A stretch of DNA of 64,000 nucleotides from Mycobacterium sp. ENV421 (GTDB lineage Bacteria; Actinomycetota; Actinomycetes; Mycobacteriales; Mycobacteriaceae): contig NZ_PDHO01000011.1 of NCBI RefSeq assembly GCF_002887815.1, positions 1 to 64,000 of the forward strand. The letters are read 5' to 3'. A program made the translations under genes and the position numbers. Below are positions 20,101 to 30,390 of the stretch, in pieces. Position 1 is the stretch's first letter, and each line of letters starts with the position of its first letter. The notes beneath the pieces are model-generated. The model was not told the origin of the DNA and ran no database searches. It saw only the letters and a list, made by a program, of their open reading frames with translations.

Positions 20101-23100
20101 GTTGATCGAAGAGGCACCGCAGCCCGCGCTCGGTGACGATCCCGCCGACGAACCGGTCGAGGTCATCGCGCCGGAGCCGGTGCGTGAGCCGCTGAGCGTC
20201 CTGCCGCTGTCGGCACGGTCCGGGCCGGGCCTGCTGGCGTTGGCGCAGCGCTACTCCGATTGGCTGGCAGCCCATCCCGATGCCTCGATCGCCGACGTGA
20301 GCTACACCGCGGGGGCGGGACGATCGCACTTCGAGCACCGGGCGGCGGTGGTCGCGAACTCCGTGTCCGAGGCCAAGATGCTGCTCGACGATCTGGTGGC
20401 CAACCGGCTGCGCCCGGGCGTGCTCCGCGGCGAGTGCACCGACCCGCCGACCACCGCGTGGTTCTTCCCGGGACAGGGCAGCCAGTACCCGGGCATGGCG
20501 AAGGAATTGTTCGACACGGAACCGGTATTCGCCGACACCCTGCGCCGCTGTGCGCAGGCCGTCGATCCGATGCTGCCGCGTCCCCTGCTCGACGTGCTGT
20601 TCTCCGGTGACCGCGAGAACGCGGAAACCCTGCGGCACACGTCATTCGCCCAGCCTGCGATCTTCGCCGTCGAGATGGGCCTGGCCCGGCTGTGGCAGTC
20701 GTGGGGCATCGAACCGGACGTGGTACTGGGCCACAGCGTCGGCCAGTACGCGGCCGCGTGCGTGGCAGGGGTGTTCAGCCTCGAGGACGGTATCCGCCTG
20801 ATCGCCGAGCGGGGCCGGTTGTTCGGCAGCCTGCCCGAGGGCGGCCGGATGGTCGCGGTGTTCGCCGACCCCGATTACGTGGAGCGTGCCGCGACGAGCT
20901 TCCCGCGCGTCTCGGTTGGTGCCTACAACGGCCGCAACACGGTGCTGTCGGGCCCGGGCGAGGATCTGGAGCAGATCGTCGCCGCCTGCAGCGAGGACGG
21001 CGCCCGATGCACCTGGCTGGAAACCAGCCACGCCTTCCACTCGGAGCTACTGGATCCGGTGCTCGACGAATTCGAAACGTTCGCAACACAATTCGAGTAC
21101 GCGGTGCCGACCCGGCCGCTGGTCTGCAACCGGACCGGCGCGGTGCTCACCGCCGAGACGCCGATCAACGCGCAGTATTGGCGCCGGCATTCCCGGCAGC
21201 CGGTGCAGTTCACCGAAAGTGTGCGCACCGTGGCGGCCCTGGGTTGCTCGGTGCTGATGGAGATCGGTCCGCAACCGATCCTGACCGCCGCGGCACTGCA
21301 GATCTGGCCGGAGTCCTCGGCGACGCCGCGCGCGATCGTATCGCTGCGCAAGGGCGCCAACGCTGCGCGCCAGATGACCGAAGCGCTTGCCACCACCTAC
21401 ATCTGCGGACACCGGCCGGATTTCGCAGCCCGGTTCCACACGACGGGCCGGCGACTCGAACTGCCGACATATCCGTTCCAGCGCCGCCGGTACTGGCCAA
21501 AAGCATCCAATACCACCGGATTGGGCTCGGACGGCGTTCGGCTTTCCGGGATCCTGGGCAGCGCCAAGGACCTGGCGTCGGGCGACACCGTCTACACGAA
21601 CGTGCTGTCGGTCAAGACCCAACCGTGGCTGGCGCACCATGTCATCTACGGCACCGTGGTGGTGCCCGGCGCAACGTACGCGGCGATGGCCATGGCCGCC
21701 GCAGGCGCACCGGCACGGGTGAAGGAAGTCTTCTTCTACGAACCGATCATCCTGCCCGACAAGGCCTCTCGTGAGGTCCAGCTCAGCCTGCATCCCGTCG
21801 ACGACGGCTGGAAGTTCCAGGTGCACAGTCGGCCCCACGGGGTTCGGGAGGCCGAGTGGTCGCTGAACTCCGATGGCACCCTGCTCTCCGGGGTAGACCC
21901 GGATGCGAAACCGGCGGAAACGGTCGCCCCGGACGAGGCGATCGAGCAAATGAATCGCACCCGCCCCCAGGAACTGTTCGACATCTTCCACGACATGGAA
22001 TTGGCCTGGGGTCCGACGTGGTCCGGCTCGCTGAAGTCGTTGTGGGTCGGCACGGGTGAGGCGATCGGGGACATCGCGGTCGGCGAAGAACTCGGCGAGC
22101 ATCTCGGCTCCGAGCCGATCCACCCGGTCTTGCTGGACCTGTGCACCGGTGTGGCATTTCCCGCCTTCCCCGCCACCCTGGCTGCCGAGCAGGGGATGAC
22201 GGACCTATTCCTGCCGTTGCGGTATGGGCAGGTGACGATCGCCGAGAAGATGCCGCGGCGGTTCTACTGCCGGGCCCGTTGGCACGAGAACACCATCACC
22301 AACGAAACCCAGGTCTTCGACATCGATTTCCTGGATCGGGACGGCCGAGTGCTCGGTGGTATCGCCGAGTTCACCGTGAAGCGTGCGCCGCGCGAAGCGT
22401 TGATGCGCGGGCTGGGTGGCGATTCCAGCCGGTTGCTGTACAGCCTGGGCTGGCAGGAGATCGCGGCGGCTCCCGCAGTTGAGGAGGCCGGAGACGGTGC
22501 GGCCAAGAGCGCGAACGGCACCTGGCTGATCGCCGGCTTCGATTCGCTGGCGACCGAGGTTCCGGGGTCGGTGACGATCGACGAGGCGACGGATCCGCAG
22601 TCGTGGCAGCGGGCGTTCGCCGAGGCCGCCGAACGTGGTGCGCCGGTCACCGGAATCGTCTGGCGCAGTTCGGGACACGCTGCCGAGGACGGATCCACCG
22701 CGGATCTCGCGTCCCGGCTGGAGGCGCAGGTCGCCACGCTGCTCGGTGCCGCGCAGACCGCACTGGCCGAGCAGAAGGGCACGTTGGCCGACGGCCTGTG
22801 GATTGTCACCGAACGTGCGGTGGCCACCGAGCCCGGCGAGCCGGTCGATCCGGTCCAGTCGGCGCTGTGGGGATTCGGCCGCACCCTGATCGCCGAGCAG
22901 CCGAGCCTGCGTGTTCGCCTGGTCGACTCCGACGGCGGCGACGAGTCGCTGAGCTGGCTGCCCGGTGCGCTGGGTGCCCCGGTCGTCGAGCCGGAAATGG
23001 CAGTGCGGCAGGGACGTTTCCTGGTATCCCGGCTGCTGCACTGGGCGCGTAACGGTCAGCTGCCGATGCCGCGCAGCGACGACTACGCCCTGGCGCCGAC

Positions 23101-25195
23101 CGAACGCGGTGCGATCGACAACCTCCGCCTGACCGAGATCGAGGTGACCCCTCCGAAGGACAACGAGGTGCAGGTCCGGATCGAGGCCGCCGGCCTGAAC
23201 TTCCGTGACGTGCTCAACGTGCTGGGCCTCTACCCCGGTGATCCGGGCCCGATCGGTGGCGACCTGTGTGGTGTGGTCACCGACATCGGCTCCGCGGTCA
23301 CCGGATTCGAGGTCGGCCAGCGAGTCTTCGGGTCGATGCAGGGTGCCTTCGCCAGCCGGCTGAACGTTCCCGCGCCACTGCTGACGACTGTGCCGGACGG
23401 GATCAGCGCGGTCGATGCCGCGACGATTCCCGCTGCGGCATTGACGGTCCGGCTCGCGTTCGACTGGGCGAAGCTCAAGCCCGGCGACAAGGTGCTCATC
23501 CACGCCGCCAGTGGTGGTGTGGGGCTGGCCGCGGTGCAGATGGCACGTGCGCACGGCGCCACCGTGTTCGCCACCGCGAGCAAGTACAAGCGCGCCACCC
23601 TGCGGGACATGGGCGTCGAGTACGTCTATGACTCGCGCACAACGGAATTCGCGGACCAGATCCTGGCGGACACCGACGGCGCAGGTGTTGATGTGGTGCT
23701 CAACTCGCTGACCAGCGAAGGATTCGTCGAGGCGACGGTGCGGGCCACCGCCAAGGGCGGCCGGTTCGCCGAGATCGCCAAACGCGACATCTGGACGCAC
23801 GAGCAGATGGCCGAACTGCGTCCCGATATCGCCTACGAGATCGTCGCGCTGGACGTCACGATGATGACCGATCCCGACCACATCCAGCGACTGATGGTGG
23901 AGGTCGCCGACGGCCTTGCCAAGGGCGAGTGGACGCCGGTGCCCGCCGAGGTCTACCCGCTGACCGAGGCCAGGACCGCGTTCCGGCGGATGCAGCAGGC
24001 CCGCCACATCGGCAAGATCGTGGTGCAGATGCCCAAACCGCTTCAGCCGCGCGGGGATCGGAGCTATCTGGTCACCGGCGGTCTGGGTGCGCTCGGCCTG
24101 CACACGGCGTCGTACCTGGCCCAACTGGGCGCCGGCGACATCGTGCTGACCAGCCGCCGCGCCCCGGATGCGGAGGCCCAGGCGGCCATCGACGCCGTCA
24201 CCGAGCGATTCCACTGCCGGATCCACGTGTTCTCGGCCGATGTCGCCGAGGAGTCCGAGGTGGCCGAACTGCTGGACAGGATCCGGGCCGAGTTGCCGCC
24301 ACTGGCGGGCGTGGCACACCTGGCCGGTGTGCTCGATGATGCCCTGCTGCCGCAGCAGGACCTCGATCGGTTCCGGAAGGCATTGGGGCCCAAGGCGTAT
24401 GGCGCGCACCACCTGCACAGGTTGACGAAGGACGACGATCTCGACTTCTTCATCCTGTACTCGTCGGCCTCGGCGGTGCTGGGCTCGCCCGCCCAGGGCA
24501 ACTACGCAGGAGCCAACGCGCTGCTCGACGGGCTCGTCGCGCAACGACGGGCGCAGGGACTGCCCGCCACCGCCGTCAACTTCGGCCCGTGGGCGCAGGG
24601 CGGCATGGCCAGCTCGGCGGCCGCCGTCGCCAACCTCAGCGCGCAGGGCATGATGCCGCTCGAACCGTCGGCGGCACTGGCCGCTCTCGGCGAGGCCATC
24701 CGGCAGGGCGCCGCGCAGGCCACGGTGCTCAAGGCGAACTGGCAGCGGACGGCGAAGATGCTGGCCGGCATCCGTCCGCCGCTACTGGACCAGGTGCTGC
24801 CCAGCGGCGACGGCACAGTGGTCGGGGACAGCGAGTTGTTGCGGCAGCTGCAGGAGCTTCCGGTGGCGGCGCGAGCCGGCTTCATCACCGAGTTCCTGCA
24901 GAAGGAGGTGCAGGGCTTCCTGCGTCTCGCGCAGCCGCCTGCCGCGTCCAGCCGGTTCCTGGATCTGGGCACGGACTCACTGATGGCGGTCGAATTGCGC
25001 AACCGGCTGTTCGGTCAGTTCGGCGGGAAGTTCGACATCAGCCCGACGGCGGTGTTCGACCATCCGACGATCGGCGAGCTCGCCGAGCATCTGGTCTCGC
25101 AGCTGCCGGATTCCGACGAGCCGGCGGCCGAGCCGGAACCGGCGACCTCCGCAGCGCCTGCGGAGGCCACGCCTTCACCCGCCTCCGAGGACTGA
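14183..25195 (+). CDS. pks: Bimodular type I polyketide synthase for polyphleic acyl chains
   Basis: 3670 residues, two modules. Module 1: KS (10-430; Cys184, His319, His359), AT (535-835; Ser634 in GHSVGQ, HAFH motif), KR (1150-1400; Tyr1320), ACP (Ser1488). Module 2: KS (1550-1980; Cys1724), AT (2080-2390; Ser2185, HAFH), DH (2455-2745; [10 protein letters not shown] from His2486), ER (2970-3290; [13 protein letters not shown]), KR (3290-3500), ACP (Ser3599). Both HAFH motifs suggest malonyl-CoA, fitting unbranched chains. Module 1 has no DH or ER: after the AT the chain passes directly into the KR. No thioesterase is present, so a Pap or PE protein probably takes the product. Phleic acids repeat CH=CH-CH2-CH2, implying iterative use of both modules. 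The start ATG has GGAGA upstream. Confidence 0.93.
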   Translation: MAPTERPTQQTPRFAIIGYAARLPGAADADQYWDVLHSGRDAISEVPADRWDIEEFFDSDPDAAGKMVTRRAGFVDDVTGFDAPFFGVSAREANLMDPQHRLLLETAWQAVEHSGTAPTTLANSRTGVFVGLATHDFLGMASDALTYPEIEAYLAIGTSSAAAAGRISYRLGLQGPAVTVDTACSSSLVAIHQACQALLLDECDLALAGGVNVMLSPATMITFSHSRMLAPDGKCKTFDASADGYVRGEGCGVIAIKRLDDALRDGDHIRAVIRGSAVNQDGASGGLTVPNGVAQQRVIAEALERAGLTPTDINYLEAHGTGTSLGDPIEVQAAAAALGKGRDADQPLLIGSAKTNIGHLEAAAGVAGVLKVVLSLEHSELPPHLNFKNPSPHIPWDRIPVQVVDKARSWERSDRPRIAGVSSFGFSGTNAHVILEEAPVVNPVAAGAAPDDRRFAVLPLSARTPAALVQTAQHYRSWLGEHPDATLADVCLTAGAGRAHFEHRAALVVNSVESARELLGALADDLPAPGLVRGDCVDAPKTAWLFPGQGSQYAGMARELFETEPVFADTMNRCADAVADVLDKPLLDVIFDLDGAETLKQTRHAQPAIFAVEMGLARLWQSWGFEPDVVLGHSVGQYSAACVAGVFSLENGARLLAERGRLFGDLPAGGRMCAVFADPDRVESLTDEFPSLSVAAYNGANTVLSGPAADLERAVAHLSDEGARCDWLDTSHAFHSSLLDPALDAFESYANEFEFAAPQRILVCNRTGAALGRNAKLDGQYWRRHARQPVQFAKGVATLAELGCALLLEVGPQPVLTAAALRAWPDPATAPKAVASLRRNGADHRQLTEALAGAYVAGHVPDFAALLHEPARKLDLPTYPFQHRQYWYQSKQSQSTANDVARTEAVQLLEDGRIEELAALLGGDGSTTAAEVLSKLAAQHNRQRSAQSIADIRYEVRWQKSISPSTEVGEGAAWLLIGDDDAVMRPLVDALTAHGHRHRVLGLPVSDADEERLVADLTAAVQDEPALRILHLAALDSDGASSMRSLLRMQHRVLGGTQRLFRAAAAAELRSPIWVLTHNAQRVSDTDTVAPEQSGLWGFCRVAALEYPQLWGGLADLSGTSADEWTRLIKQVVTASPGEDQIALRDSGVHVPRLVRRTGQPNSTPLELRSEATYLVTGGLGSIGLEIAGYLAAHGARQLVLTSRRAPDEAAQRRIDALGEQHGCAVRVIAADVADPHDVARLLATVAAELPPLAGIVHAAGENCTTPLSSLDSTEIDRVFSGKVWGAWYLSEAAADLKLDFFLSTSSISSVWGSYGQSAYSAANAFLDGLTWRLRERGVHGISVNFGPWSAGMADQDARAQLDRRGIRTLSPTDALAGMADVMFAAGSQGPAEAVVARMDWARFLPIYLQAGRRSLMAEVAREVPESAPSAPGASGTTRLVEQLTAAPVQQRKKLVLEYLRNTVAEVTRVDASEVREEAGFFDLGMDSLMAVELRRRLEQAVGKELPATLAMDFPRLTDVADYLLGEVLNLNEKAGAQLAAAPASLAGSATDEPIAIIAVACRFPGAADADAYWDVLSGAVDAIREIPEDRFDVDQYYDPDQQTPGKIYTRSGGYLESVDSFDPEFFGISPREAVWIDPQQRLMLEIAWEGLERAGYSPASLRGSRTGVFVGVGANEYSHLLSGESVENLEAHFITGNALNAIAGRVAFTLGLEGPAMAVDTACSSSLVAVHQASQALHSGDCDMALAGGVNVLLSPASIVAASRARMLAPDGRCKTFDAAADGYVRGEGCGILVLKRLSDAQRDGDRIAAVIRSSAVNQDGASSGLTVPNGGAQQRLITAALTRAGLGGADVDYLEAHGTGTPLGDPIEVQAAAAVYGAGRDAARPLLMGTAKTNIGHLESAAGVAGLIKVVLSLQNELLPQNLHFQNPSPHIPWDSLPVRVVDEATPWVANGRPRRAGVSSFGFTGTNAHVLIEEAPQPALGDDPADEPVEVIAPEPVREPLSVLPLSARSGPGLLALAQRYSDWLAAHPDASIADVSYTAGAGRSHFEHRAAVVANSVSEAKMLLDDLVANRLRPGVLRGECTDPPTTAWFFPGQGSQYPGMAKELFDTEPVFADTLRRCAQAVDPMLPRPLLDVLFSGDRENAETLRHTSFAQPAIFAVEMGLARLWQSWGIEPDVVLGHSVGQYAAACVAGVFSLEDGIRLIAERGRLFGSLPEGGRMVAVFADPDYVERAATSFPRVSVGAYNGRNTVLSGPGEDLEQIVAACSEDGARCTWLETSHAFHSELLDPVLDEFETFATQFEYAVPTRPLVCNRTGAVLTAETPINAQYWRRHSRQPVQFTESVRTVAALGCSVLMEIGPQPILTAAALQIWPESSATPRAIVSLRKGANAARQMTEALATTYICGHRPDFAARFHTTGRRLELPTYPFQRRRYWPKASNTTGLGSDGVRLSGILGSAKDLASGDTVYTNVLSVKTQPWLAHHVIYGTVVVPGATYAAMAMAAAGAPARVKEVFFYEPIILPDKASREVQLSLHPVDDGWKFQVHSRPHGVREAEWSLNSDGTLLSGVDPDAKPAETVAPDEAIEQMNRTRPQELFDIFHDMELAWGPTWSGSLKSLWVGTGEAIGDIAVGEELGEHLGSEPIHPVLLDLCTGVAFPAFPATLAAEQGMTDLFLPLRYGQVTIAEKMPRRFYCRARWHENTITNETQVFDIDFLDRDGRVLGGIAEFTVKRAPREALMRGLGGDSSRLLYSLGWQEIAAAPAVEEAGDGAAKSANGTWLIAGFDSLATEVPGSVTIDEATDPQSWQRAFAEAAERGAPVTGIVWRSSGHAAEDGSTADLASRLEAQVATLLGAAQTALAEQKGTLADGLWIVTERAVATEPGEPVDPVQSALWGFGRTLIAEQPSLRVRLVDSDGGDESLSWLPGALGAPVVEPEMAVRQGRFLVSRLLHWARNGQLPMPRSDDYALAPTERGAIDNLRLTEIEVTPPKDNEVQVRIEAAGLNFRDVLNVLGLYPGDPGPIGGDLCGVVTDIGSAVTGFEVGQRVFGSMQGAFASRLNVPAPLLTTVPDGISAVDAATIPAAALTVRLAFDWAKLKPGDKVLIHAASGGVGLAAVQMARAHGATVFATASKYKRATLRDMGVEYVYDSRTTEFADQILADTDGAGVDVVLNSLTSEGFVEATVRATAKGGRFAEIAKRDIWTHEQMAELRPDIAYEIVALDVTMMTDPDHIQRLMVEVADGLAKGEWTPVPAEVYPLTEARTAFRRMQQARHIGKIVVQMPKPLQPRGDRSYLVTGGLGALGLHTASYLAQLGAGDIVLTSRRAPDAEAQAAIDAVTERFHCRIHVFSADVAEESEVAELLDRIRAELPPLAGVAHLAGVLDDALLPQQDLDRFRKALGPKAYGAHHLHRLTKDDDLDFFILYSSASAVLGSPAQGNYAGANALLDGLVAQRRAQGLPATAVNFGPWAQGGMASSAAAVANLSAQGMMPLEPSAALAALGEAIRQGAAQATVLKANWQRTAKMLAGIRPPLLDQVLPSGDGTVVGDSELLRQLQELPVAARAGFITEFLQKEVQGFLRLAQPPAASSRFLDLGTDSLMAVELRNRLFGQFGGKFDISPTAVFDHPTIGELAEHLVSQLPDSDEPAAEPEPATSAAPAEATPSPASED

Positions 25196-25201
25196 AACGC
25201 G

Positions 25202-25268
25202 GCAACGCCGTAGCGAGTGTGACGAAAATCGCACCGCTGCGGCGTTGCGGCCGCGCTTCACGCGGCCG
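25202..25268. terminator. Two overlapping hairpins after pks
   Basis: GCAACGCCGTAGCG (25202-25215) pairs with CGCTGCGGCGTTGC (25235-25248), one mismatch. Immediately next, CGGCCGCG and CGCGGCCG form an 8-bp stem over CTTCA (25248-25268). The two share one base and lack a T-run. Termination after pks is the likely role. Confidence 0.45.
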
Positions 25269-25383
25269 GGCATCTGACCTGTTCAGAGCCTCGTGGGCGG
25301 CCCGAAGTTTGGAATTGACGAACGCGGTAATACCCCAAACCGACCGGTGGGTTGGTTAGTTGGCTGAACTTGCTCACACGCGG

Positions 25384-25433
25384 TTGATTTCCAGTTACCC
25401 GTGGGTATAGTAAGCCGTGTTACTGGTGGGTAA
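25384..25433 (+). promoter_or_regulatory. fadE5 promoter with TTAC-N6-GTAA operator
   Basis: TTGATT (25384-25389), a 16-base spacer and TATAGT (25406-25411) form a good -35/-10 pair, placing the start near 25418. TTACTGGTGGGTAA (25420-25433) lies at the start site. A near copy, TTACCCGTGGGTAT, spans 25395-25408 over the -10. The same TTAC-N6-GTAA pattern occurs in the fadA2/fabG4 spacer, suggesting one regulator for both. The rest of 25269-25499 shows only the leader and the AGGAGGA ribosome site at 25489-25495. Confidence 0.6.
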
Positions 25434-25499
25434 CTTAGACCAAAGTACTCAACCACAAAGCCCAAATTCAGATGACATTCTCGCTGAGGAGGACCCGTC

Positions 25500-27335
25500 A
25501 TGAGCCACTACAAGAGCAACGTCCGCGATCAGGTATTCAACCTCTTCGAGGTCTTCGGTTTCGATAAGGCCCTCGGCGCGGGCGAGTACAGCGACCTCGA
25601 CGCCGACACCGTGCAGGAGATGCTCGGGGAGATGGCCCGTCTGGCGGAGGGCCCGCTGGCGGCGTCCTTCACCGATGGTGACCGCAACCCGCCGGTGTTC
25701 GACCCCGAGACGCACACCGTGACCCTTCCCGAGTCGTTCAAGAAGTCGGTGAAGGCGTTCATCGACGGCGGCTGGGACAAGGTCGGCCTCGACGAGGACC
25801 TCGGCGGTATGCCGATGCCCAAGACTCTGGTGTGGGCCCTGCACGAGCACGTGCTGGGCGCCAACCCCGCGGTCTGGATGTACGCCGGCGGCGCCGGTTT
25901 CGCCCAGATCGTCTACGACCTCGGCACCGAGGAACAGAAGAAGTGGGCCATCAAGGCTGCCGAGCGCGGCTGGGGCTCGACCATGGTCCTCACCGAGCCG
26001 GACGCCGGCTCGGACGTCGGCGCCGGCCGCACCAAGGCCGTCAAGCAGGACGACGGCTCGTGGCACATCGACGGCGTGAAGCGGTTCATCACCTCCGCCG
26101 ATTCCGACGACCTCTTCGAGAACATCCTGCACCTGGTGCTGGCCCGCCCCGAGGGCGCCGGACCCGGCACCAAGGGCCTGTCGCTGTTCATCGTGCCGAA
26201 GTTCCACTTCGACCCCGAAACCGGCGAACCCGGTGAGCGCAACGGCGTGTTCGTCACCAACGTCGAGCACAAGATGGGCCTGAAGGTCTCGGCCACCTGC
26301 GAGCTGACCTTCGGCCAGCACGGCATCCCGGCCAAGGGCTGGCTCGTCGGCGAGGTACACGAGGGCATCGCGCAGATGTTCGATGTCATCGAGCAGGCTC
26401 GAATGATGGTGGGCACCAAGGCCATTGCGACGCTGTCGACCGGCTACCTGAACGCCCTGGAGTACGCCAAGGAGCGTGTGCAGGGTGCCGACCTGACCCA
26501 GATGACCGACAAGACCGCGCCGCGCGTGACGATCACCCATCACCCGGACGTCCGCCGCAGCCTGATGACCCAGAAGGCCTACGCCGAGGGTCTGCGGGCG
26601 CTGTACCTCTACACCTCCACCTACCAGGACGCCCCGGTTGCGCAGGCGATTCAGGGTGTCGAGGCCGACCTGGCCGTCAAGGTCAACGATCTGCTGCTGC
26701 CGATCGTCAAGGGTGTCGGTTCCGAGCAGGCCTACGCCAAGCTGACCGAAAGCCTGCAGACCTTCGGTGGCTCCGGCTTCTTGCAGGACTACCCGGTCGA
26801 GCAGTACATCCGCGACGCGAAGATCGACTCGCTCTACGAGGGCACCACCGCCATCCAGGCGCAGGACTTCTTCTTCCGGAAGATCGTGCGCGACAAGGGT
26901 GTTGCGCTGGCGCACGTGGCCGGTCAGATCGAGGCGTTCATCTCCAACGAGTCGGGCAACGGCCGGCTGAAGTCGGAGCGCGAGCTGCTGGCCAAGGCGC
27001 TCGAGGACGTCCAGGCCATGGCCGCGTCCATGACCGGCTACCTGATGGCCGCGCAGGAGGATTCCGCCAGCATCTACAAGGTGGGGCTGGCCTCAGTCCG
27101 CTTCCTGATGAGCGTCGGCGACCTGGTCATCGGCTGGTTGTTGCAGCGGCAGGCCGCGGTGGCCATCGCAGCGCTCGACGCCGGTGCCAGCGGTGCCGAC
27201 CGCTCGTTCTACGAGGGCAAGATCGCGGTCGCGTCGTTCTTCGCGAAGAACATGCTGCCGCTGCTGACCAGCACTCGCCAGGTGGTCGAGACGCTGGACA
27301 ACGAGATCATGGAGCTCGACGAAGCAGCCTTCTGA
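25500..27335 (+). CDS. fadE5: Acyl-CoA dehydrogenase FadE5
   Basis: 611 residues, longer than classic 380-400 residue acyl-CoA dehydrogenases because of N- and C-terminal extensions. The [18 protein letters not shown] start, the FAD/substrate block [20 protein letters not shown] near residue 160, and [16 protein letters not shown] near 450, which carries the conserved Glu of this class, identify it. It oxidises fatty acyl-CoA to the trans-2-enoyl-CoA. It matches Rv0244c and heads the FadE5-FadA2-FabG4-HtdX set. A paralogue with the same N-terminus lies at 59025-60854. A strong AGGAGGA ribosome site precedes the ATG. Confidence 0.96.
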   Translation: MSHYKSNVRDQVFNLFEVFGFDKALGAGEYSDLDADTVQEMLGEMARLAEGPLAASFTDGDRNPPVFDPETHTVTLPESFKKSVKAFIDGGWDKVGLDEDLGGMPMPKTLVWALHEHVLGANPAVWMYAGGAGFAQIVYDLGTEEQKKWAIKAAERGWGSTMVLTEPDAGSDVGAGRTKAVKQDDGSWHIDGVKRFITSADSDDLFENILHLVLARPEGAGPGTKGLSLFIVPKFHFDPETGEPGERNGVFVTNVEHKMGLKVSATCELTFGQHGIPAKGWLVGEVHEGIAQMFDVIEQARMMVGTKAIATLSTGYLNALEYAKERVQGADLTQMTDKTAPRVTITHHPDVRRSLMTQKAYAEGLRALYLYTSTYQDAPVAQAIQGVEADLAVKVNDLLLPIVKGVGSEQAYAKLTESLQTFGGSGFLQDYPVEQYIRDAKIDSLYEGTTAIQAQDFFFRKIVRDKGVALAHVAGQIEAFISNESGNGRLKSERELLAKALEDVQAMAASMTGYLMAAQEDSASIYKVGLASVRFLMSVGDLVIGWLLQRQAAVAIAALDAGASGADRSFYEGKIAVASFFAKNMLPLLTSTRQVVETLDNEIMELDEAAF

Positions 27336-27348
27336 GTCATCCACGCAC

Positions 27349-27382
27349 AACGGCTCCGGGACCTTCGGGTCTCGGAGCCGTT
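27349..27382 (+). terminator. Intrinsic terminator of fadE5
   Basis: AACGGCTCCG pairs perfectly with CGGAGCCGTT; the stem continues through GGACC-TTCG-GGTCT with a stable TTCG tetraloop. It starts 13 bases after the fadE5 stop and is followed by a weak T-rich stretch (TTGGCGTTT). Confidence 0.85.
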
Positions 27383-27491
27383 GGCGTTTCGGTGCCGACT
27401 CGCCGGGGACTTCAGGTCTTTTGTGCCAGCTGACCCGCGCAGGGGAACGGATATCGGGACTTTGGGCTCTGGCAGTGAGCTGGTGATCCGC

Positions 27492-27497
27492 TACATT
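27492..27497 (+). promoter_or_regulatory. -10 element of a leaderless promoter for the alpha/beta hydrolase
   Basis: TACATT ends 6 bases before the ATG at 27504. No Shine-Dalgarno is present. It supports this ATG over the in-frame starts upstream. Confidence 0.5.
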
Positions 27498-27503
27498 CTA
27501 GGA

Positions 27504-28736
27504 ATGGCAATGCCCGGCAGCAACGACGCAGTTCCGGCGCATCCCGTTGCTACCGGCAAAAAGTCTGGTGGTGGAGCTCCTCTGGCGAATATTGTCGCGC
27601 CGTTCACCAAGACCGCTGGGTACTACGCGCGGTCCTGGGGCGCATACCTCGATGGCGGCAGTGGCGAGTTGCCCGTCGCGCGACCGACGCTTTCGCTGGC
27701 CACGCACGCCCTGCGGGACGAGATCGTGCTGGTCGGCCTTCGCATGCGCAGGCCGCTCAGCGACGCCGCCGTCTACGACAAGATCAACGCCGAAGTCGTC
27801 AAGGCCATCGACTTCTACGGCAAGCACGGCTGGCTGGCCAGGCCGGAAGGATTTTTCGCCGCTCCGCCGGTGCCGACCAACGTATCGATCCGGACGTTCG
27901 GCAAAGGCAACCGCAAGCACGAGCGGATGTCGTTCGACAGCGGCTACACGCCCTACGCCCGGGAACCGGGGCGCCAGCGCTGGCTGAGCTACCCCGGCAA
28001 CCGCCGCGCATACGCGCTGATGCTGCGCCACAGCGAGCCCCGGCCGTGGCTGGTGTGCATCCACGGCACCGAGATGGGCCGGGTGAATCTGGACCTCACG
28101 TTGTTCCGGGCGTGGCATCTACACGAGGCATTCGGCCTCAACGTCATCCTGCCGGTGCTGCCGATGCACGGCCCGCGGGCCAAAGGTCTGCCGAAGGGCG
28201 CGGTGTTCCCCGGCGAGGACGTGATGGACGACGTCCACGCCACCGCGCAGGCGGTGTGGGACGTGCGCCGGGTGCTGGCCTGGATCAGGTCGCAGCAACC
28301 GGGCGCGCGGATCGGGGTGAACGGCATCTCGCTGGGCGGCTACATCGCAGCTCTGGTCGCCAGCCTCGACGAGGACCTGACGTGTGCCATCCTCGGCGTG
28401 CCACCGGCCAACCTGGTGTCGATCCTGGGCCGGCACGCCGGACTGAGCATCGACGATCCGCGGCACCGAACCCTGGAGTTGGCCGCACCGATCGGCGACA
28501 TGATCTCGCCGCTGTCGCTGCAACCGAAGGTCGCCCCAGAGGGCCGGTTCATCTACGCCGGCGTCGCCGACCGGATCGTGCACCCGCGCGAGCAGGTGCT
28601 GGGATTGTGGGAGCACTGGGGGCGGCCGGACATCGGCTGGTACCGCGGCGGGCATACCGGGTTCTTCCAAGCCCGTCCGGTGCAGCAATTCGTGGACGCC
28701 GCACTCGTGCAATCGGGGCTCGTAGACCGGGGCTAG
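27504..28736 (+). CDS. Alpha/beta hydrolase family protein
   Basis: 410 residues. LVCIHGTEMGRVNLD near residue 185 is the oxyanion-hole strand, VNGISLGGYIAAL holds nucleophile Ser276, and IYAGVADRIVHPREQ and GGHTGFF near the C-terminus supply the acid and histidine. The first 180 residues, rich in basic and aromatic residues, form an extra N-terminal domain. No signal peptide is seen. A lipase/esterase or thioesterase role on acyl substrates would fit the beta-oxidation genes around it, but the substrate is unknown. It has its own promoter and terminator, so it is probably monocistronic. Confidence 0.82.
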   Translation: MAMPGSNDAVPAHPVATGKKSGGGAPLANIVAPFTKTAGYYARSWGAYLDGGSGELPVARPTLSLATHALRDEIVLVGLRMRRPLSDAAVYDKINAEVVKAIDFYGKHGWLARPEGFFAAPPVPTNVSIRTFGKGNRKHERMSFDSGYTPYAREPGRQRWLSYPGNRRAYALMLRHSEPRPWLVCIHGTEMGRVNLDLTLFRAWHLHEAFGLNVILPVLPMHGPRAKGLPKGAVFPGEDVMDDVHATAQAVWDVRRVLAWIRSQQPGARIGVNGISLGGYIAALVASLDEDLTCAILGVPPANLVSILGRHAGLSIDDPRHRTLELAAPIGDMISPLSLQPKVAPEGRFIYAGVADRIVHPREQVLGLWEHWGRPDIGWYRGGHTGFFQARPVQQFVDAALVQSGLVDRG

Positions 28737-28786
28737 CGGACAGCCTGCTCCAGCAGCTTTGCCGGACCGCTGGGAGTCCTCATAGT

Positions 28787-28823
28787 GACCGCCGCTGGAA
28801 TCCCCTCTTGTCCAGCGGCGGTC
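28787..28823 (+). terminator. Terminator of the alpha/beta hydrolase gene
   Basis: GACCGCCGCTGGA and TCCAGCGGCGGTC form a perfect 13-bp stem over an 11-base loop, followed by CTTCGTT, 50 bases past the stop codon. Confidence 0.8.
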
Positions 28824-28862
28824 CTTCGTTCATGTCAATAGGACACAAACAAAGAGGATGCC

Positions 28863-28902
28863 CCGTGTTGCCGTCGGGTCGGGGGGTCAGACGGCAACAC
28901 GG
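28863..28902. terminator. Second hairpin, probably the fadA2 terminator
   Basis: CCGTGTTGCCGTC and GACGGCAACACGG are perfect 13-bp arms around a 14-base loop. It lies 70 bases beyond the stop of minus-strand fadA2. Between it and fadA2 there is an unusually AT-rich run (two blocks of six and seven Ts near 28956-28972). Confidence 0.65.
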
Positions 28903-28971
28903 AGCTATCCGGTACATCTGTATCCCGGACGGGTTCGTTACAAACCCACGGAAACTTTTTTCGATTTTTTT

Positions 28972-30276
28972 CTAGGCCTCGAGAATCGCGGTCACGCCCT
29001 GGCCGCCGGCGGCGCAGATGGAGATCAGGCCACGCACCGGTTGTCCCGTCGCCTTGTGCTTTTCCGCCAGCTGTTTGGCCAGCTGAGCCACGATCCGGCC
29101 GCCGGTTGCGGCGAACGGATGGCCGGCCGCCAGCGAGGAGCCGTTGACGTTGAGCTTGGTTTTATCGATGCCGCCCAGTGCACTATCCAGGCCGAGCCGC
29201 TCCTTGCAGTACTCCTCGGATTCCCACGCCTGCAGGTGGGCCAGCACCACCGACGCGAATGCCTCGTGGATCTCGTAGAAGTCGAAGTCCTGCAAGGTCA
29301 GACCGTTGCGGGCCAGCAGGCGGGGCACCGCGTACGTGGGTGCCATCAGCAGGCCGTCGGCACCGTTGACGTAGTCGACCGCGGCGGTCTCGGAGTCGAC
29401 GAAATAGGCCAGCGGAGTCAGCGAGTGTGACGTTGCCCACTCATCGCTGGCGAGCAGTACCACCGAGGCGCCGTCGGTGAGCGGGGTCGAGTTGCCCGCC
29501 GTCATCGTCGCGTCGCCGTTGCGCACGCCGAACACCGGCTTGAGCTTGGCCAGCTTCTCGGCGCTGGAGTCGGCGCGCAGATTGTTGTCCCGGTACAGCC
29601 CCAGGAAGGGGGTGACGAGATCGTCGAAGAAGCCGGCGTCGTAGGCGGCGGCCATGTTGCGGTGGCTGGCGGCGGCCAGCTCGTCCTGGTCGACGCGCTT
29701 GATCCCCATCTGCTTGGCGGTGATCGCGGCATGGTCGCCCATCGACAGCCCGGTTCGCGGCTCGCCGTTGGTCGGGATCTCGATGCCGAGGGAGGCGGGC
29801 AGCTTGCCGACCAGCTTGAGCCGGTCCACGTTCGACTTGGAGCGGCGCAGATTGAGCAGGGTGCGACGGAGCTCGTCGCCCAGCCCGATCGGGGCGTCGG
29901 AGGTGGTGTCCACCCCGCCCGCGGCCGCGGCTTCATAGCGTCCGGCGGCGATTCCGTCGGCGGCGGCGATGGCCGCCTGCAGGCCGGTGCCACAGGCCTG
30001 CTGCAGATCGATCGCCGGGGTGTAGGGCGAGAGCTGGCTGCCGAGCACGCTCTCCCGCATCAGGTTGAAGTCGCGGCTGTGCTTGAGCACCGCGCCGCCG
30101 ATGACCGCGCCGAGTTGCTCGCCGGCCAGCCCGAATCGGTCCACCAGCCCGCCGAGGGCGGCGGTGAACATGTCCTGGTTGGATGCCTGCGCATATGCGC
30201 CGTCGGAGCGCGCGAACGGAATGCGGTTGCCGCCGATCACGGCGACCCGGCGGCTGTTTCTAGTGGTAGAGGCCAC
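28972..30276 (-). CDS. fadA2: Acetyl-CoA acetyltransferase (thiolase) FadA2
   Basis: 434 residues; cleaves 3-ketoacyl-CoA to acetyl-CoA and shortened acyl-CoA. Thiolase marks: the active Cys in [18 protein letters not shown], the [15 protein letters not shown] segment, [19 protein letters not shown] with the catalytic His, and the C-terminal [13 protein letters not shown] with the second Cys. I start at the GTG at 30276 ([16 protein letters not shown]) because GGGGAG precedes it; the frame extends further but without family resemblance. It matches Rv0243 and is divergent from fabG4. Confidence 0.95.
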   Translation of the reverse strand: MASTTRNSRRVAVIGGNRIPFARSDGAYAQASNQDMFTAALGGLVDRFGLAGEQLGAVIGGAVLKHSRDFNLMRESVLGSQLSPYTPAIDLQQACGTGLQAAIAAADGIAAGRYEAAAAGGVDTTSDAPIGLGDELRRTLLNLRRSKSNVDRLKLVGKLPASLGIEIPTNGEPRTGLSMGDHAAITAKQMGIKRVDQDELAAASHRNMAAAYDAGFFDDLVTPFLGLYRDNNLRADSSAEKLAKLKPVFGVRNGDATMTAGNSTPLTDGASVVLLASDEWATSHSLTPLAYFVDSETAAVDYVNGADGLLMAPTYAVPRLLARNGLTLQDFDFYEIHEAFASVVLAHLQAWESEEYCKERLGLDSALGGIDKTKLNVNGSSLAAGHPFAATGGRIVAQLAKQLAEKHKATGQPVRGLISICAAGGQGVTAILEA

Positions 30277-30338
30277 GTCAATCTCCCCTTTGGGTTCGGT
30301 TTGAGAGGGGGTATACCCACCCATACTACGCACGGTCC

Positions 30339-30352
30339 TTACTCTGGAGTAA
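30339..30352. promoter_or_regulatory. TTAC-N6-GTAA operator between fadA2 and fabG4
   Basis: TTACTCTGGAGTAA is an almost perfect palindrome sharing the TTAC-N6-GTAA pattern of the fadE5 promoter. It lies 38 bases before the fabG4 start and 62 before the fadA2 start, placed to act on both. A TAGTAT on the minus strand (around 30322-30327) is a candidate fadA2 -10. The palindrome GGGTATACCC sits nearby at 30309-30318. Confidence 0.55.
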
Positions 30353-30390
30353 GTTCGTTCCCGGTCCACCCGCATCGCAACTCGAAAGGC

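Noticed and set aside
22205-24544. 779-codon minus-strand open frame inside pks
   Set aside because: Fully antisense to the DH-ER-KR region of the PKS, Arg/Gly/His-rich and without motifs; a shadow frame.
28950-28972. T-rich run as a fadA2 terminator tail
   Set aside because: It lies at the stop codon, before any hairpin in the fadA2 direction, so it cannot be the tail of a fadA2 terminator; the hairpin at 28863-28902 fits better.
29662-30390. Extended N-terminus for FabG4
   Set aside because: The frame upstream of 30391 is antisense to fadA2; FabG4 proteins begin at the SDLFSQ block.
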